A program made the translations under genes and the position numbers. Positions 28,136 to 37,513 of a stretch of 64,000 nucleotides of DNA are shown one piece after another. Below the pieces are notes generated by a model. The model was not told the DNA's origin. It saw only the letters and a list, made by a program, of their open reading frames with translations, and made no database searches. Location of the stretch: NCBI RefSeq assembly GCF_019166065.1, contig NZ_JAHTBN010000001.1, positions 248,001 through 312,000 on the forward strand. The letters run 5' to 3'. This DNA is from Candidimonas humi. GTDB lineage: Bacteria > Pseudomonadota > Gammaproteobacteria > Burkholderiales > Burkholderiaceae_B. The stretch's first letter is position 1. Each line of letters begins with the position of its first letter.

Positions 28136-28834
28136 TCAGCCTTGGGACATTTCCAGGTGATCGAGGTATTCCGGCAGGCCCTTGAGCGTGGTGGCCGTCT
28201 TGCGCGGCGGAGAGTCCAGGCGTTCGATCGGCATGCCCTGGCGGTTCACCCAGTAGGGGCGGAATCCGTACCAGCCTGCGCCGGCGGCATCCCAGCCGTT
28301 GGCCGACACGAATACGATGCGCTGCGCCGGCACGCCCAGGGTGCGGCAGGCCAGTTCGTAGACCGCCGGAGCGGGCTTGTATTGCTGCACGGCGTCGGCG
28401 CTGAGCACGCGCGTGAAGAGGTTTTCCATGTGCGCGTTGGCGACCAGGGCTTGCAGCATGGCCGGGCTGCCATTGGACAGGATGGCGAGCTGGCGCTGCG
28501 ATTCGCGCAATGTCATCAGGACTTCGAGCGTTTCGGCAAAAGGCGCAAGCTCGGTGTAGGCCTGCATCAGGCGGTGCCGGGCGCCGGGGTCCAGGGGCAG
28601 CATCAGCGCGTCGCAGGCATACTGCAGCGACGACTCGGTAACGGCCCAGAAATCGACGTAGCGTTCGCCCAGGGTGCGCAGGAAGGTATATTCGAGCTGC
28701 TTGCTGCGCCACAACTGCGAGAGCTGTGTGCCGCGCCCGGGAAACAGCCTTTCGATGGTCGATGCGGCGGAATGCACATCGAACAGGGTGCCGTAGGCAT
28801 CGAACACCACGGCGTATGAGCTTGCGGACGGCAT
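28136..28834 (-). CDS. (S)-2-haloacid dehalogenase, type II (HAD superfamily)
   Basis: Hydrolyses 2-haloalkanoic acids to 2-hydroxyacids. 232 residues. The nucleophile Asp is in VVFDAYGTLFDVHSA, HAD motif II in LAILSNGSPAMLQALV, the Lys in QQYKPAPAVYELA and motif IV in VFVSANGWDAAGAGWYGFRPYWVNR. The SANGWDAAGA and YGFRPYWVNR segments are specific to the haloacid dehalogenase group. ATG 28834 follows GAAGGTG. Some members release fluoride from fluoroacetate, which would be notable close to fluoride-export genes, but activity on C-F bonds cannot be read here. Confidence 0.87.
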   Translation of the reverse strand: MPSASSYAVVFDAYGTLFDVHSAASTIERLFPGRGTQLSQLWRSKQLEYTFLRTLGERYVDFWAVTESSLQYACDALMLPLDPGARHRLMQAYTELAPFAETLEVLMTLRESQRQLAILSNGSPAMLQALVANAHMENLFTRVLSADAVQQYKPAPAVYELACRTLGVPAQRIVFVSANGWDAAGAGWYGFRPYWVNRQGMPIERLDSPPRKTATTLKGLPEYLDHLEMSQG

Positions 28835-29137
28835 GAAGCACCTTCGGGACTGCAGCAGAGCTACCATATTGCCTCAAGTAGGCATTCGGGGCAATCCCAC
28901 TTGACATTCCGTTTGATTTGCAGGGAATTAGGCCGGATGGCCGGCTTCGGGCACGCTGCGCCACGGGGCTCTTGCCCCGGCCCGCCGGGCCCGCCGGCCT
29001 CATGCTTCCGGCGGCGCGCGCCGTGTCCGGTCGCCATCCACGAAGCGATGTAACGATGTATGCTATTTCCGGCAGGCCCGAATGGACCGGGCCTGCCGGC
29101 AAGGGCGCCGGAAACTTTGCCGCCCCGGAGACGAAAC
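28835..29137. other. Divergent intergenic region
   Basis: About 300 bp between the dehalogenase (minus) and a small protein (plus). It must hold both promoters. TTGACA occurs at 28902 on the plus strand without a convincing -10 at the right distance, and TATGCTAT lies near 29057. No RNA gene or conserved ORF was recognised. Confidence 0.4.
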
Positions 29138-29389
29138 ATGAAGGCGCACACCCAGACCATACAAGAGCTGTATACCCGCAAGGTCGGCGGGGAAATTTTC
29201 CGCTACGAGCTGCGCTATACGCACGGCCACAGCGTCAAGTGGAGTGCGCACGTCTATCATGACGACGTCCTGAAGGGCACGCCCCAGGGCGTCATCGAAG
29301 ATCACGACATGGACGAGGCGGCCTTGCGCCAGTACCTCGTCAGCTACGTCGAAGGGATGATAGAACGAGGCATGGGCATCGCGGAATAG
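29138..29389 (+). CDS. Small conserved-looking hypothetical protein
   Basis: 83 residues, charged and soluble, with a good ribosome-binding site (CGGAGA) before the ATG at 29138. The content EIFRYELRYTHGHSVKWSAHVYHDDVLKGTPQGVIEDHDMDEAALRQYLVSYVEGMIE suggests a compact alpha/beta domain. Codon use fits the genome and the frame ends cleanly. I do not recognise the family. Neighbours face away, so it is probably a single-gene unit. Confidence 0.65.
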   Translation: MKAHTQTIQELYTRKVGGEIFRYELRYTHGHSVKWSAHVYHDDVLKGTPQGVIEDHDMDEAALRQYLVSYVEGMIERGMGIAE

Positions 29390-29534
29390 GGCGTCGCCCC
29401 GCGCCCCTGGCCGGGCGCCCCAGGCCCCGTGCGGATACGCGATCGAAAAGACTAGAGCCTTGCTGCGCGTGGCCGCGGCGTTTGGGCCGATCGCGGCCAT
29501 GCGCTGCGGATTTCCTGCCGATCACGAATCCGCA

Positions 29535-30092
29535 TCAGTGGTGCGCTTGCGCCCACTTCTTGACGGCCGCCATGGTCTTGGCCACGTGGCCGTCGGGGTT
29601 GGAACTGCTGTATTCGTAATAGACCTTGTGATCCGGCGTAATCACATAGGATATACGGTTGGCCCGGCTGGCATTGAATGCGGCCTTGGCGTCGTAGGCG
29701 GCAATGATCTTGGCCTGCGGGTCGGCGCCCACCGGAAACTTGCTGCGGCACTCGCTGACCGAGAACTTGCGCAGTTTGTCCAGATTGTCGGCCGAGACCC
29801 CGAGCACGGTAGCGCCGTAGCGCTTGTATTCGTCGATCGCGTCGGCGAAATCGTGGGCCTCGATGGTGCAGCCCTTGGTGAAGGCCGCGGGATAGAAGTA
29901 CAGGACCACCGGGCCCTTGCGCAGCGCCTTGTCGAGCGAAAAACCGAAAACCTTGCCGCCCAGCGTGGCCTGGACATTGAAGTCCGGCGCCGGGCTGCCT
30001 AACGCCAGGGCGGCCTGGCCGGTCGTCGGCAATGCCAGCATCAAGCTGCAGGCGCCGCAAGCCAATGCGCCGGATAAACGTAGCGATATCAT
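29535..30092 (-). CDS. Exported peroxiredoxin (BCP/PrxQ-like)
   Basis: Thiol peroxidase of the AhpC/TSA family, 185 residues with an N-terminal signal peptide (about residues 1-28, ending GQA-A). The peroxidatic Cys is in YPAAFTKGCTIEAHDFADAI (usual family motif FTPGCTxE). A second Cys in FSVSECRSKFPVGAD could act as resolving residue. The body matches BCP proteins, but those are usually cytosolic, so export is the odd point. It stands alone. Confidence 0.85.
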   Translation of the reverse strand: MISLRLSGALACGACSLMLALPTTGQAALALGSPAPDFNVQATLGGKVFGFSLDKALRKGPVVLYFYPAAFTKGCTIEAHDFADAIDEYKRYGATVLGVSADNLDKLRKFSVSECRSKFPVGADPQAKIIAAYDAKAAFNASRANRISYVITPDHKVYYEYSSSNPDGHVAKTMAAVKKWAQAHH

Positions 30093-30278
30093 GGTGTGCC
30101 TCGTTGCATGAGCGAGCCGGCCGATGCGGGCCGGCCCTGTGTCAATTAAAGCAGAGTTCGCGGGTTTCGGGCGTTTTTTTACCCTTTGCGCAGATCTGCG
30201 GCTACCAGGCTGCGGGGACCGACCCCGCGTTGCGTCCCCACTTCGGCTGGCCGACTGCTCGGGCCCCTGCGGCAGGCT

Positions 30279-31328
30279 TCAAGTTTCCGTGGTTTCCTGC
30301 ATCTGTGCCCGCCGGTATGCGCCCAGCCTGTCTATCATCCAGCCGGGATATTCGGCCGGCAGCCGGCTCGCGGCGTCGAGGCGCGCAAGTTCGTCCGTGT
30401 CCAGCGCGATGTCCGTGGCCGCGATATTGTCCTGAAGCTGGTCCATGCGCCGGGCGCCGATGATCACGCTGGTCACGACGGGCTGGTGCAGCAGCCATGC
30501 CAGGGCGATCTGTGCCACCGAAACCTTGCGTTTTTCGGCCATGGGCCGCATCGCGTCTATGCAGTCGTAGGCGCGCTCCAGGTCTACCGGCGGGAAGTCG
30601 AAGCTGCGGCGCCGGCTTTCTTCTTGCGGCTGCGACTGCCGCCCGTACTTGCCGCTGAGCAGGCCGCCGGCCAGCGGGCTCCATACCATCAGCCCCACGT
30701 CTTCGCTTTGCAGGCAGGGCACGACTTCGCGTTCCAGGTCGCGGCCAGCCACGGTGTAATAGGCCTGCAGGGACTCGAAGCGCGCCAGCCCGCGTTCGCG
30801 CGAGATTCCCAGGGCTTTCATGATCTGCCAGGCGGCCCAGTTGGATACGCCCACATAGCGCACGAGCCCCTGGCGCACCAGGCTGTCGAGCGCCATGACC
30901 GTTTCCTCGATGGACGTGGCCGGATCGAAGCCGTGGACCTGGTAGAGGTCGACGTGGTCGAGCTGCAGCCGTTCCAGGCTGGCCTTGATGCCGTTCATGA
31001 TGTGGTAGCGCGACAAGCCGCGCGAATTGGGCCCCTTGGTGCCGGTTTCGCCATGCACCTTGGTGGCGATCACCACGTTTTCGCGCGGCACGCTCAGGTT
31101 CCGGAGCGCCCGGCCGACCATGGTCTCGGAGCGTCCGTCCGAATAGATGTCAGCCGTGTCGATGAAGTTGATACCCTGTTCGAGCGCCTGCCCGACCAGG
31201 CGGTCGGCCTCGGCCTGGCCCAGATCGCCGATCTGCCGCCACATGCCGTCCTGGCCGCCGAAGGTCATGGTGCCCAGGCAGAGTTCCGAGACGAACAGGC
31301 CGGTGCGGCCGAATTTCCTATAGCGCAT
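30279..31328 (-). CDS. Aldo/keto reductase
   Basis: NADPH-dependent TIM-barrel reductase, 349 residues. It opens MRYRKFGRTGLFVSELCLGTMTFGG, and the catalytic Asp and Tyr are in FIDTADIYSDGRSETMVG, with Lys in VIATKVHG and His in LYQVHGFDP. The C-terminal cofactor loop VTSVIIGARRMDQLQDNI is typical. It resembles the YajO/Tas-like oxidoreductases. The ATG at 31328 is chosen because it begins the conserved barrel strand; the upstream extension is atypical. Substrate unknown. Confidence 0.88.
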   Translation of the reverse strand: MRYRKFGRTGLFVSELCLGTMTFGGQDGMWRQIGDLGQAEADRLVGQALEQGINFIDTADIYSDGRSETMVGRALRNLSVPRENVVIATKVHGETGTKGPNSRGLSRYHIMNGIKASLERLQLDHVDLYQVHGFDPATSIEETVMALDSLVRQGLVRYVGVSNWAAWQIMKALGISRERGLARFESLQAYYTVAGRDLEREVVPCLQSEDVGLMVWSPLAGGLLSGKYGRQSQPQEESRRRSFDFPPVDLERAYDCIDAMRPMAEKRKVSVAQIALAWLLHQPVVTSVIIGARRMDQLQDNIAATDIALDTDELARLDAASRLPAEYPGWMIDRLGAYRRAQMQETTET

Positions 31329-31458
31329 TGCGTAGACTCCCGGATTAGCGGCACGGCCGGCCGCGCGAACCTGTCCGCGCATGGCCGGCGCTGCGTGTCG
31401 ATCCCTGTAATTTAAATCTTTTCTGTGGGTCTGCGCAGGCCGGCCCGGGCCGGGTCCT

Positions 31459-33144
31459 TCAGTGGGAGACCTGCATGGTCCGGAATTTCTTGCCGGCCAG
31501 GCTCGCCAGCAGGACCAGGCCGGTGGAAATCAGGATCATCACGATGCCGAGCGCCGACAGCTTGCCCCACAGGCCGTCATCGGCGAAGTTGAGGATCTGC
31601 ACCGCCAGCACTTCGCTGCCGGGGCGCGACAGCACGACCGACACCGTCAGTTCGCGCAGGAACATCGTGGCCATCAGGATCCAGGCCGAGACTATGCCTG
31701 GTATCAGCAAGGGCACGATGATGCGGCGCAGGGTGGTCATCGGGCTCGCGCCGCACACCAGCGACGATTCCTCGAGATGGGAATGCAGCTGCACGAAGGC
31801 GCTGGCCAGCGGCCGCACGCCATAGGGCAGGTAGGTGGCTATATAGGCCAGCAGCAGCGCCGACAGCGTGGCGTACAGCGGCGTCTGCACGAAGAACCAC
31901 ATATAGCCTATGCCGATCACGATGCCCGGAAAAGCGAAGGACAGGAAGCTGAGCGATTCCAGCAGGCCGGCGGCGCGGGTGCGTACCTTGACGATCACGT
32001 AGGCCACGAATATCGACAGCAGCACGCCCAGGGTGGCGCCTACCACGCCCAGGAACACGCTGTTGCGCAAGGCCAGCAGCGACACCGGATCCTGCAGCAC
32101 CTCGACCCAGTTCTTCCAGCTCATGAGCGAGAATGCGTGGGCGCTGGGCACCATCGCGTAGGGCACCAGCGAGGTATAGAGCAGCACCAGCACCGGCAGC
32201 ACCGCCATGATCAGGCATAGCAGCGCCACCACGCAGAACAGCGGCCCGCGGGCGCGCTTGAGTTCGATGACGGCGGGGCGAAAGCCCCGGCCCGCAACCG
32301 TCACGAACTTGCCGCCGTCGGCGGTCAGCGCACGGTACAGCACGATCAGGCCTATGGAGGCCGCCAGCACGCTCATGCCCAGGGCCGCTGCGCGGCCATA
32401 GTCGGGCGCGAAACCCGTGGAGATCATCTGGAACAGATAGGTGGCCAGCACGTCTACCCGGCCGGGCGTGCCCAGTACGCGCGGCACGGCATAGGAGGCC
32501 AGGCTGCGCACGATGCCCAGCACGAAGGCCGCCAGAATGGCGGGCCGCAGCACCGGCAGCGTCACGCGCACCAGCGTGCGCCATACGCCCGCGCCGAACA
32601 CGCGCGAAGATTCTTCCAGGGAAATGTCGAAGGACGACAGGGCGGGGGCAATGATCAGGTAGGCGATGGGCATGTTGAGCAGCCCCTCCACCAGGATCAT
32701 GCCGGGCAGGGAATAGATATTGAATGGCGCGTGCTGCAGCGACAGCACGTCTTTCAGAAAAGTATTGAGCATCCCGTTGGAAGGGTTGAGCAGCAGCGCC
32801 CAGCTCACCGAGAACAGCACGTGCGGAATCATCATCGGGACGATGGACAGCACCGTGAACAGCGGCTTGAACGGAATGTCGGTGCGCGTGTTCAGGTACG
32901 CCAGGAACAGCGCCAGCACGGTCGCCAGCAGCGACGAGCCGAGCACGAAGACGACGGTATTGAAGAGCACGCCCAGCAGCGCCGGATCGGTGTAGGCGGC
33001 CACGTACTTGGCATAGGTCAGCTTGCCGAAGGCGGTCAGGCCCTGCGAAAAACTGCCCGCCAGCAGCATGGCCACGGGACACAGGGTCAGGAAGCCGACG
33101 ATGGCGATGAGCAGCCAGGTCAGTTTGTTGCGGGAAGAATTCAT
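31459..33144 (-). CDS. Fe3+-type ABC transporter permease (fused FbpB-like, two domains)
   Basis: 561 residues with about 12 membrane segments and two permease domains in one chain. Each has an EAA docking loop: DISLEESSRVFGAGVWRTLVRVTLPVLRP in the first and HLEESSLVCGASPMTTLRRIIVPLLIPG in the second. This duplicated layout is typical of FbpB/AfuB/ThiP-like importers for ferric iron, thiamine or 2-aminoethylphosphonate. It is the third gene of a binding protein-ATPase-permease operon on the minus strand, 2 bp after the ATPase. Substrate not settled by sequence. Confidence 0.88.
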   Translation of the reverse strand: MNSSRNKLTWLLIAIVGFLTLCPVAMLLAGSFSQGLTAFGKLTYAKYVAAYTDPALLGVLFNTVVFVLGSSLLATVLALFLAYLNTRTDIPFKPLFTVLSIVPMMIPHVLFSVSWALLLNPSNGMLNTFLKDVLSLQHAPFNIYSLPGMILVEGLLNMPIAYLIIAPALSSFDISLEESSRVFGAGVWRTLVRVTLPVLRPAILAAFVLGIVRSLASYAVPRVLGTPGRVDVLATYLFQMISTGFAPDYGRAAALGMSVLAASIGLIVLYRALTADGGKFVTVAGRGFRPAVIELKRARGPLFCVVALLCLIMAVLPVLVLLYTSLVPYAMVPSAHAFSLMSWKNWVEVLQDPVSLLALRNSVFLGVVGATLGVLLSIFVAYVIVKVRTRAAGLLESLSFLSFAFPGIVIGIGYMWFFVQTPLYATLSALLLAYIATYLPYGVRPLASAFVQLHSHLEESSLVCGASPMTTLRRIIVPLLIPGIVSAWILMATMFLRELTVSVVLSRPGSEVLAVQILNFADDGLWGKLSALGIVMILISTGLVLLASLAGKKFRTMQVSH

Positions 33145-33146
33145 AC

Positions 33147-34232
33147 TCAGGCCGAGAGCAGCATGCAGTGGGCGGGCGCCACGCTCAGGTCGACTGTGTC
33201 GCCTTCGCGCACCGGCACGTCGGGATCGATGCGCGCGAGCAAGGTCCGGTCGCCCACGCGGATCTCGGCTTCGTAGACCTCGCCGACGAATTCCATGGAG
33301 CGGATGCTGCCCTTGAGCGGATTGCCGTCCGGGTCCTGGGCGCCGCGCGTGACGTGCAGGAACTCGGGCCGGATGCACAGTATGGTTTCGCTGCCGGCCG
33401 GCAGGTTGCGCTGCTGGCAGCGCAGCACGCCCAGGCCGGACTCGACCACGGTATGCCCTTGCTCGTGGGCGCGCACGCGCGCCGGCATCAGGTTGGCGCG
33501 GCCGATGAAATCGGCCACGAACTGGTGCTCGGCATCGAAATAAATCTTTTGCGGGCTGCCGATCTCGACGATATGCCCCTGCCGCATGACCGCGATCGAG
33601 TCGGACAAGGCCAGGGCCTCGACGCGGTCATGGGTGACGTAGACGGCCGTGATTTCCAGCGCGCCCAGGAAGCTGCGCAATTCCTTGCGGGTCTCTTCGC
33701 GCAGCTTGGCGTCCAGATTGGACAGCGGCTCGTCGAAAAGTATCACCTTGGGTTCGCCCACCAGCGCGCGCGCCAGGGCGACCCGCTGTTGCTGGCCGCC
33801 CGACAGGCGCGTGGCGGAACGCCGCTCGTAGCCTTCCAGTTGCACGAAGCGCAGCGTCTTGGCGACCTTGTCGCGTATGACGTCCTTGCTCATGCCCCGG
33901 ACCTGCAGGGGGTAGGCCACATTGTCGAAGACGCTCATGTGCGGCCAGATCGCGTAGGTCTGGAACACCATGCCCAGGCCGCGCTTCTCGGGCGGGACGG
34001 CAATGCCCTTGGCCTTGGACCACACGACGTCGCCGCCGATGCGGATCTCGCCTTCGTCGGGCGTTTCGAGCCCGACTATGCAGCGCAGCAAGGTGGTCTT
34101 GCCGCAGCCGCTGGGCCCCAGCAGGGTGAAGAACTGGTTGGCGGGAATGACCAGGTCGACGCCGTCCAGCGCCTTGACTTTTTTGCCTTCGGAAACGTAG
34201 TGCTTGGTAAGGCCTTCGATGCGGATTTCCAT
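33147..34232 (-). CDS. ABC transporter ATP-binding protein (FbpC/PotA-like)
   Basis: 361 residues. Walker A LLGPSGCGKTTLLR, signature RLSGGQQQRVALARALV, Walker [24 protein letters not shown] and H-loop VYVTHDRVEALALSD are followed by a TOBE regulatory domain (residues 240-361). It is very close in style to FbpC/PotA. The gene lies 10 bp after the binding protein and 2 bp before the permease, so the three form one operon. The imported compound is unknown; iron, putrescine or phosphonate are possible by family. Confidence 0.9.
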   Translation of the reverse strand: MEIRIEGLTKHYVSEGKKVKALDGVDLVIPANQFFTLLGPSGCGKTTLLRCIVGLETPDEGEIRIGGDVVWSKAKGIAVPPEKRGLGMVFQTYAIWPHMSVFDNVAYPLQVRGMSKDVIRDKVAKTLRFVQLEGYERRSATRLSGGQQQRVALARALVGEPKVILFDEPLSNLDAKLREETRKELRSFLGALEITAVYVTHDRVEALALSDSIAVMRQGHIVEIGSPQKIYFDAEHQFVADFIGRANLMPARVRAHEQGHTVVESGLGVLRCQQRNLPAGSETILCIRPEFLHVTRGAQDPDGNPLKGSIRSMEFVGEVYEAEIRVGDRTLLARIDPDVPVREGDTVDLSVAPAHCMLLSA

Positions 34233-34242
34233 GCTGGGCCGA

Positions 34243-35271
34243 TTACTTGGCGAAGATCTGGCCGAACTGATGGCCCCATTTCTCGATTTCGGCGTCGGGC
34301 AGGTCGCGCACCGGCAGCACCTTCACCTTGTCTATGCCTTCGATGGGCGGATATACCCCCGGGGCCAGCACGTATTCGCCGACCTTGCTGGCGAGCAGGC
34401 CCATGGCCTTCTTGGACAGCCAGAACTCGAGGAAAGCCTTGGCCGCATTGGGATGCGGAGCATGCTGCGGCATGCCGATGGCACGCGGCGTGCCCAGCAG
34501 CGGCTGGCCCGAACGCGGACCCCAGGCCAGCGGCGCCGGAGCCTTGGTGACGATGTACTTGGGCATGGAAATGCCGATGAGCTTTTCGCCGCTTTCCACC
34601 GGCGCCGGCGTCGGGCCGAAGGAGGCCACGAACATGGGCTTGTTGGCCGCCAGCCCCTTCAGGTACTGCATCCAGTCGGATTCGGACTTGAACACCAGTT
34701 CTTTCAGGCCCACCAGCCAAGAGATCGTCGACGAGTGCGTGGAAGGATCGGCCATCACGATCTTGCCTTTCCATTTCGGGTCGGTAAGGTCTTCGTAGCG
34801 CTTGGGCGCGTCGGCGTCCTTGACGTGATCCGTGTTGTACAGGTAGGACACGTATTCGATGCCGAACATCGTCATGTGCGGATCCTTGCGCGCCCATTCG
34901 GGATAACCGGCAGCGGCGGGCGGCTGGTAGGCATCCAGCACATTCTGCGCGTTGAGCAGTTCGAGCATGGGGCGCGGCGCCTGCACCACGTCGGCCAGCA
35001 GCTTGCCGGCGGTGAATTCGGTCAGTATGGTGGGGATGAACTTCGAGCTGGATATGCGGGTGTATATGCCGTCGATGCCGGTATCGGCATTGAAGGCCTT
35101 CATGACGGCCGACACCGAAGTGATGTTGGCATAGAACACCGCCTTGCCCTCGGCCTTGCCCTTGGCAAAGATGTCGCTTTCGGCAGCCAGCGCCGGCGTC
35201 AGGCCCGGTATCCCGGCCAGCCCGGCCGCGCCCGCGAGTTTCAGGAATTCGCGGCGATCGATCTTGTTCAT
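34243..35271 (-). CDS. Extracellular solute-binding protein family 1 with Tat signal
   Basis: Periplasmic binding protein of the adjacent ABC importer, 342 residues. The start at 35271 is preferred over 35280 because AAGGGG then has normal spacing. The signal peptide carries a twin-arginine motif (DRREFLKLAG), so it is likely exported folded through Tat. That is common when a metal cofactor or metal ligand is involved. The body matches AfuA/FbpA/PotD-like proteins (YVSYLYNTDHV, KWKGKIVMADPS, GTPRAIGMPQHAPHPNAAKAFLEFWLS). Ferric iron is a plausible ligand but not proven. Confidence 0.85.
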   Translation of the reverse strand: MNKIDRREFLKLAGAAGLAGIPGLTPALAAESDIFAKGKAEGKAVFYANITSVSAVMKAFNADTGIDGIYTRISSSKFIPTILTEFTAGKLLADVVQAPRPMLELLNAQNVLDAYQPPAAAGYPEWARKDPHMTMFGIEYVSYLYNTDHVKDADAPKRYEDLTDPKWKGKIVMADPSTHSSTISWLVGLKELVFKSESDWMQYLKGLAANKPMFVASFGPTPAPVESGEKLIGISMPKYIVTKAPAPLAWGPRSGQPLLGTPRAIGMPQHAPHPNAAKAFLEFWLSKKAMGLLASKVGEYVLAPGVYPPIEGIDKVKVLPVRDLPDAEIEKWGHQFGQIFAK

Positions 35272-35533
35272 TGTCTTCATCCCCTTATTGGTGGCGGTTT
35301 TCGTGGATTCTGTGTCGTGCGACGGCCGGGCGCGCCGAACCGTCCTGGGCGAATCTTAGCGTGTAGATCAGGTCGATACAAGAAAATACGCAGCCGGCCG
35401 CTATCGGCAGCGGTGTCGCTGCGGACGAGGCCCTCGGGCGCGAAACCGGCCGGGGCAATGGCTCGTGGACGCTCATGCGTCGAGGGTGAAATGCCGCGGG
35501 ATTGTGCACGATCATGTCTATCGTGCCGGAGCC

Positions 35534-36763
35534 TCAGGCTCGCGGGACCAGGCGCCGGGCGAGGCGCCGCACCGGCACCAGCAGGGCGACCGCGGCCAAT
35601 TGCGTCAGCAGGCAGAATGCGACGGCGGCGGCTATGGAATGGTCGTAGAGGGCTCCGATCGCCACGCTGCCCGCGAACCAGAATACCCCATAGCCCGCGG
35701 TGAACAGGCCGAAGGCCGTGGCGCGCATATGCGGCGGCACCATGGGGGAAACCGCCGCGGGGATTATGGATTCGTGTACCCCCATGCCCAGGCCCCACAG
35801 GATGGCGCCCGGCAGCACCAGCCAGAAATTGCCCAGGAACACCAGCGGCGCGAAAGCGGCGCACAGCACGCTCAGGACGATCAGCACCACGAAACCGTAA
35901 CGGTCGAACAGCAAGCCGAACAATAGCGAGCCGGCACCGCTGGCGCCCATGGCGATGGCATACAGGGCCGCCACCCACATGCCGGGCGCTACATTCGTAC
36001 GGCTGAAGTGATAGGCAAGCAAGGGATAATCGGCAAAACCCGCGGCCATCAGCCCCGCAGCGACCAGGTATAGCCAGAATACCCCAGGCAACTCGCGGCG
36101 TGCGCCGGACGCGCCCGAGCTTTCGGCCATGTCCTGCGGCTGGGGATACAACACGCGGGCCAGGCCCAGCACACACCAGTTGAGCAGCGCCGGAATCGCC
36201 AGCACAGCGAAGGCCATGCGATAGTCGCCGTGGCGCGCGAGCAGCCAGGCCACCAGCAGCGGGCCGCACAATGCGCCGAGCTGATCCAGGGCTTCGTGCA
36301 GGCCGAAGGCCCAGCCGTAGCCGCCGATGTGCTGACCCGCATATGAAAGCATGGCGTCGCGCGGAGGGTTGCGGATGGCCTTGCCGATGCGCTCGATGAT
36401 GATGAGCGCAGCAGCCTCGGGCCAGGTGCGTGCCAAGGCCAGGGCCGGCACCGCCGCCATCTGCACGAGATATCCAACGATGGTGATGAGCCAGAACCTG
36501 CGGGAGGTATCGGCTGCGCGTCCCGATACCCAGCGCAGCGCATAGCCTGCCAGCTCGCCGAAGCCTGTCACGGCGCCGACCACCAGGGCGCTGGCCTGCA
36601 AGCTGGCAAGAAATGGGCCGAGGATGCTGCGCGCGCCTTCGTAGGTGAAGTCGGCGAAAAAGCTGAGCGCCCCGATCAAGAGCACGAAGCGGTAAGCCAT
36701 CCGGCGTGCATCGGGTGCGGCGGCAGGCGAGCGGCGGGATTCCGGAGTTTGGGTATGCGCCAT
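35534..36763 (-). CDS. MFS transporter
   Basis: 409 residues with 11-12 membrane segments. The start at 36763 gives MAHTQTPESRRSPAAAPDARRMAYRFVLLIGALSFFADFTYEGARSILG; the longer frame upstream is non-coding. It contains IERIGKAIRNPPRDAMLSY, a feature of the fosmidomycin-resistance-like/UMF branch. It lies 113 bp downstream of the histidine phosphatase that ends the second fluoride cassette, on the same strand. A shared transcript is therefore possible. Substrate unknown. Confidence 0.8.
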   Translation of the reverse strand: MAHTQTPESRRSPAAAPDARRMAYRFVLLIGALSFFADFTYEGARSILGPFLASLQASALVVGAVTGFGELAGYALRWVSGRAADTSRRFWLITIVGYLVQMAAVPALALARTWPEAAALIIIERIGKAIRNPPRDAMLSYAGQHIGGYGWAFGLHEALDQLGALCGPLLVAWLLARHGDYRMAFAVLAIPALLNWCVLGLARVLYPQPQDMAESSGASGARRELPGVFWLYLVAAGLMAAGFADYPLLAYHFSRTNVAPGMWVAALYAIAMGASGAGSLLFGLLFDRYGFVVLIVLSVLCAAFAPLVFLGNFWLVLPGAILWGLGMGVHESIIPAAVSPMVPPHMRATAFGLFTAGYGVFWFAGSVAIGALYDHSIAAAVAFCLLTQLAAVALLVPVRRLARRLVPRA

Positions 36764-36876
36764 ATCGAGATCTTGCACAGTTTTTTTACTTTTGATGCGG
36801 CATTTCTTACGCCGTTGCCGCCGGTGCCTTTTATTCCGGGAGTCGGGGCCGTGCCCCGGCGCCGGCGTCGCGGGCC

Positions 36877-37512
36877 CTAGGCTTCGGGAGCCAGGCCTTC
36901 CAGGTGCGCGGTGTCGTTGACGCCGCGCACTTGTACGCGCCGCCCCTGGATCTCGATGTAGTTGATGCAGCATGGGCTTTGCGCAAGCAGCCAATATGCG
37001 GATAGAGGCTGGTCGAGCAGTTGCAGCAACAGCGCGCGGTTCACACTGTCGTGGCCGACGAGCAGCGCGACGTCGGCGGCTCCGGGGTGGCGCTGCAGCA
37101 CATCGCGCAGGCCGTCCGCAGTGCGCGCCACCAGATCCTGCAGCGACTCGCCGCCGGGGAGCCTGATCAACTGCGGGCTGCCGCGCCAGCCCGCATACAG
37201 ATCGGGCCAACGCTTCTTGACTTCTTCGTGGGTCAGGCCCTGCCATTGGCCATAGTCCAGGTCTTGCAGGCCCTGCAGCGGCCGAGGCTCCAGCTTCAGG
37301 AGCCGGGCGAGCGGCTCGGCGGTCTGCCGGCAACGCCCCATGGGACTGGTATAGAGCGATACGGCGGCGGGAAAGCGCGCCGCGACGCGGCCTGCCAGCC
37401 GCTCGGCCTGGAGTTTTCCCAAGGCACTGAGGTCGAGTTCGGCGCGTCCGCGAAAACGCGCAGGGAGTATGCCGTCGACGTGTCCGTGGCGCATGAGTAT
37501 CAAGGTGGTCAT
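36877..37512 (-). CDS. Histidine phosphatase family protein (phosphoglycerate mutase-like)
   Basis: 211 residues of the branch-1 histidine phosphatase fold. The catalytic His is in LILMRHGHVDGILPARFRG, Arg/His of the pocket in LYTSPMGRCRQTAEPLA and VALLVGHDSVNRALLLQLL, and the acid in LDYGQWQGLTHEEV. It resembles CobC/GpmB-type small-molecule phosphatases. Its ATG lies 1 bp after the stop of DUF190-2, so it belongs to the riboswitch-led crcB-DUF190 transcript. A role in fluoride stress, for example in phosphate-ester turnover, is inference. Confidence 0.85.
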   Translation of the reverse strand: MTTLILMRHGHVDGILPARFRGRAELDLSALGKLQAERLAGRVAARFPAAVSLYTSPMGRCRQTAEPLARLLKLEPRPLQGLQDLDYGQWQGLTHEEVKKRWPDLYAGWRGSPQLIRLPGGESLQDLVARTADGLRDVLQRHPGAADVALLVGHDSVNRALLLQLLDQPLSAYWLLAQSPCCINYIEIQGRRVQVRGVNDTAHLEGLAPEA

Positions 37513-37513
37513 C

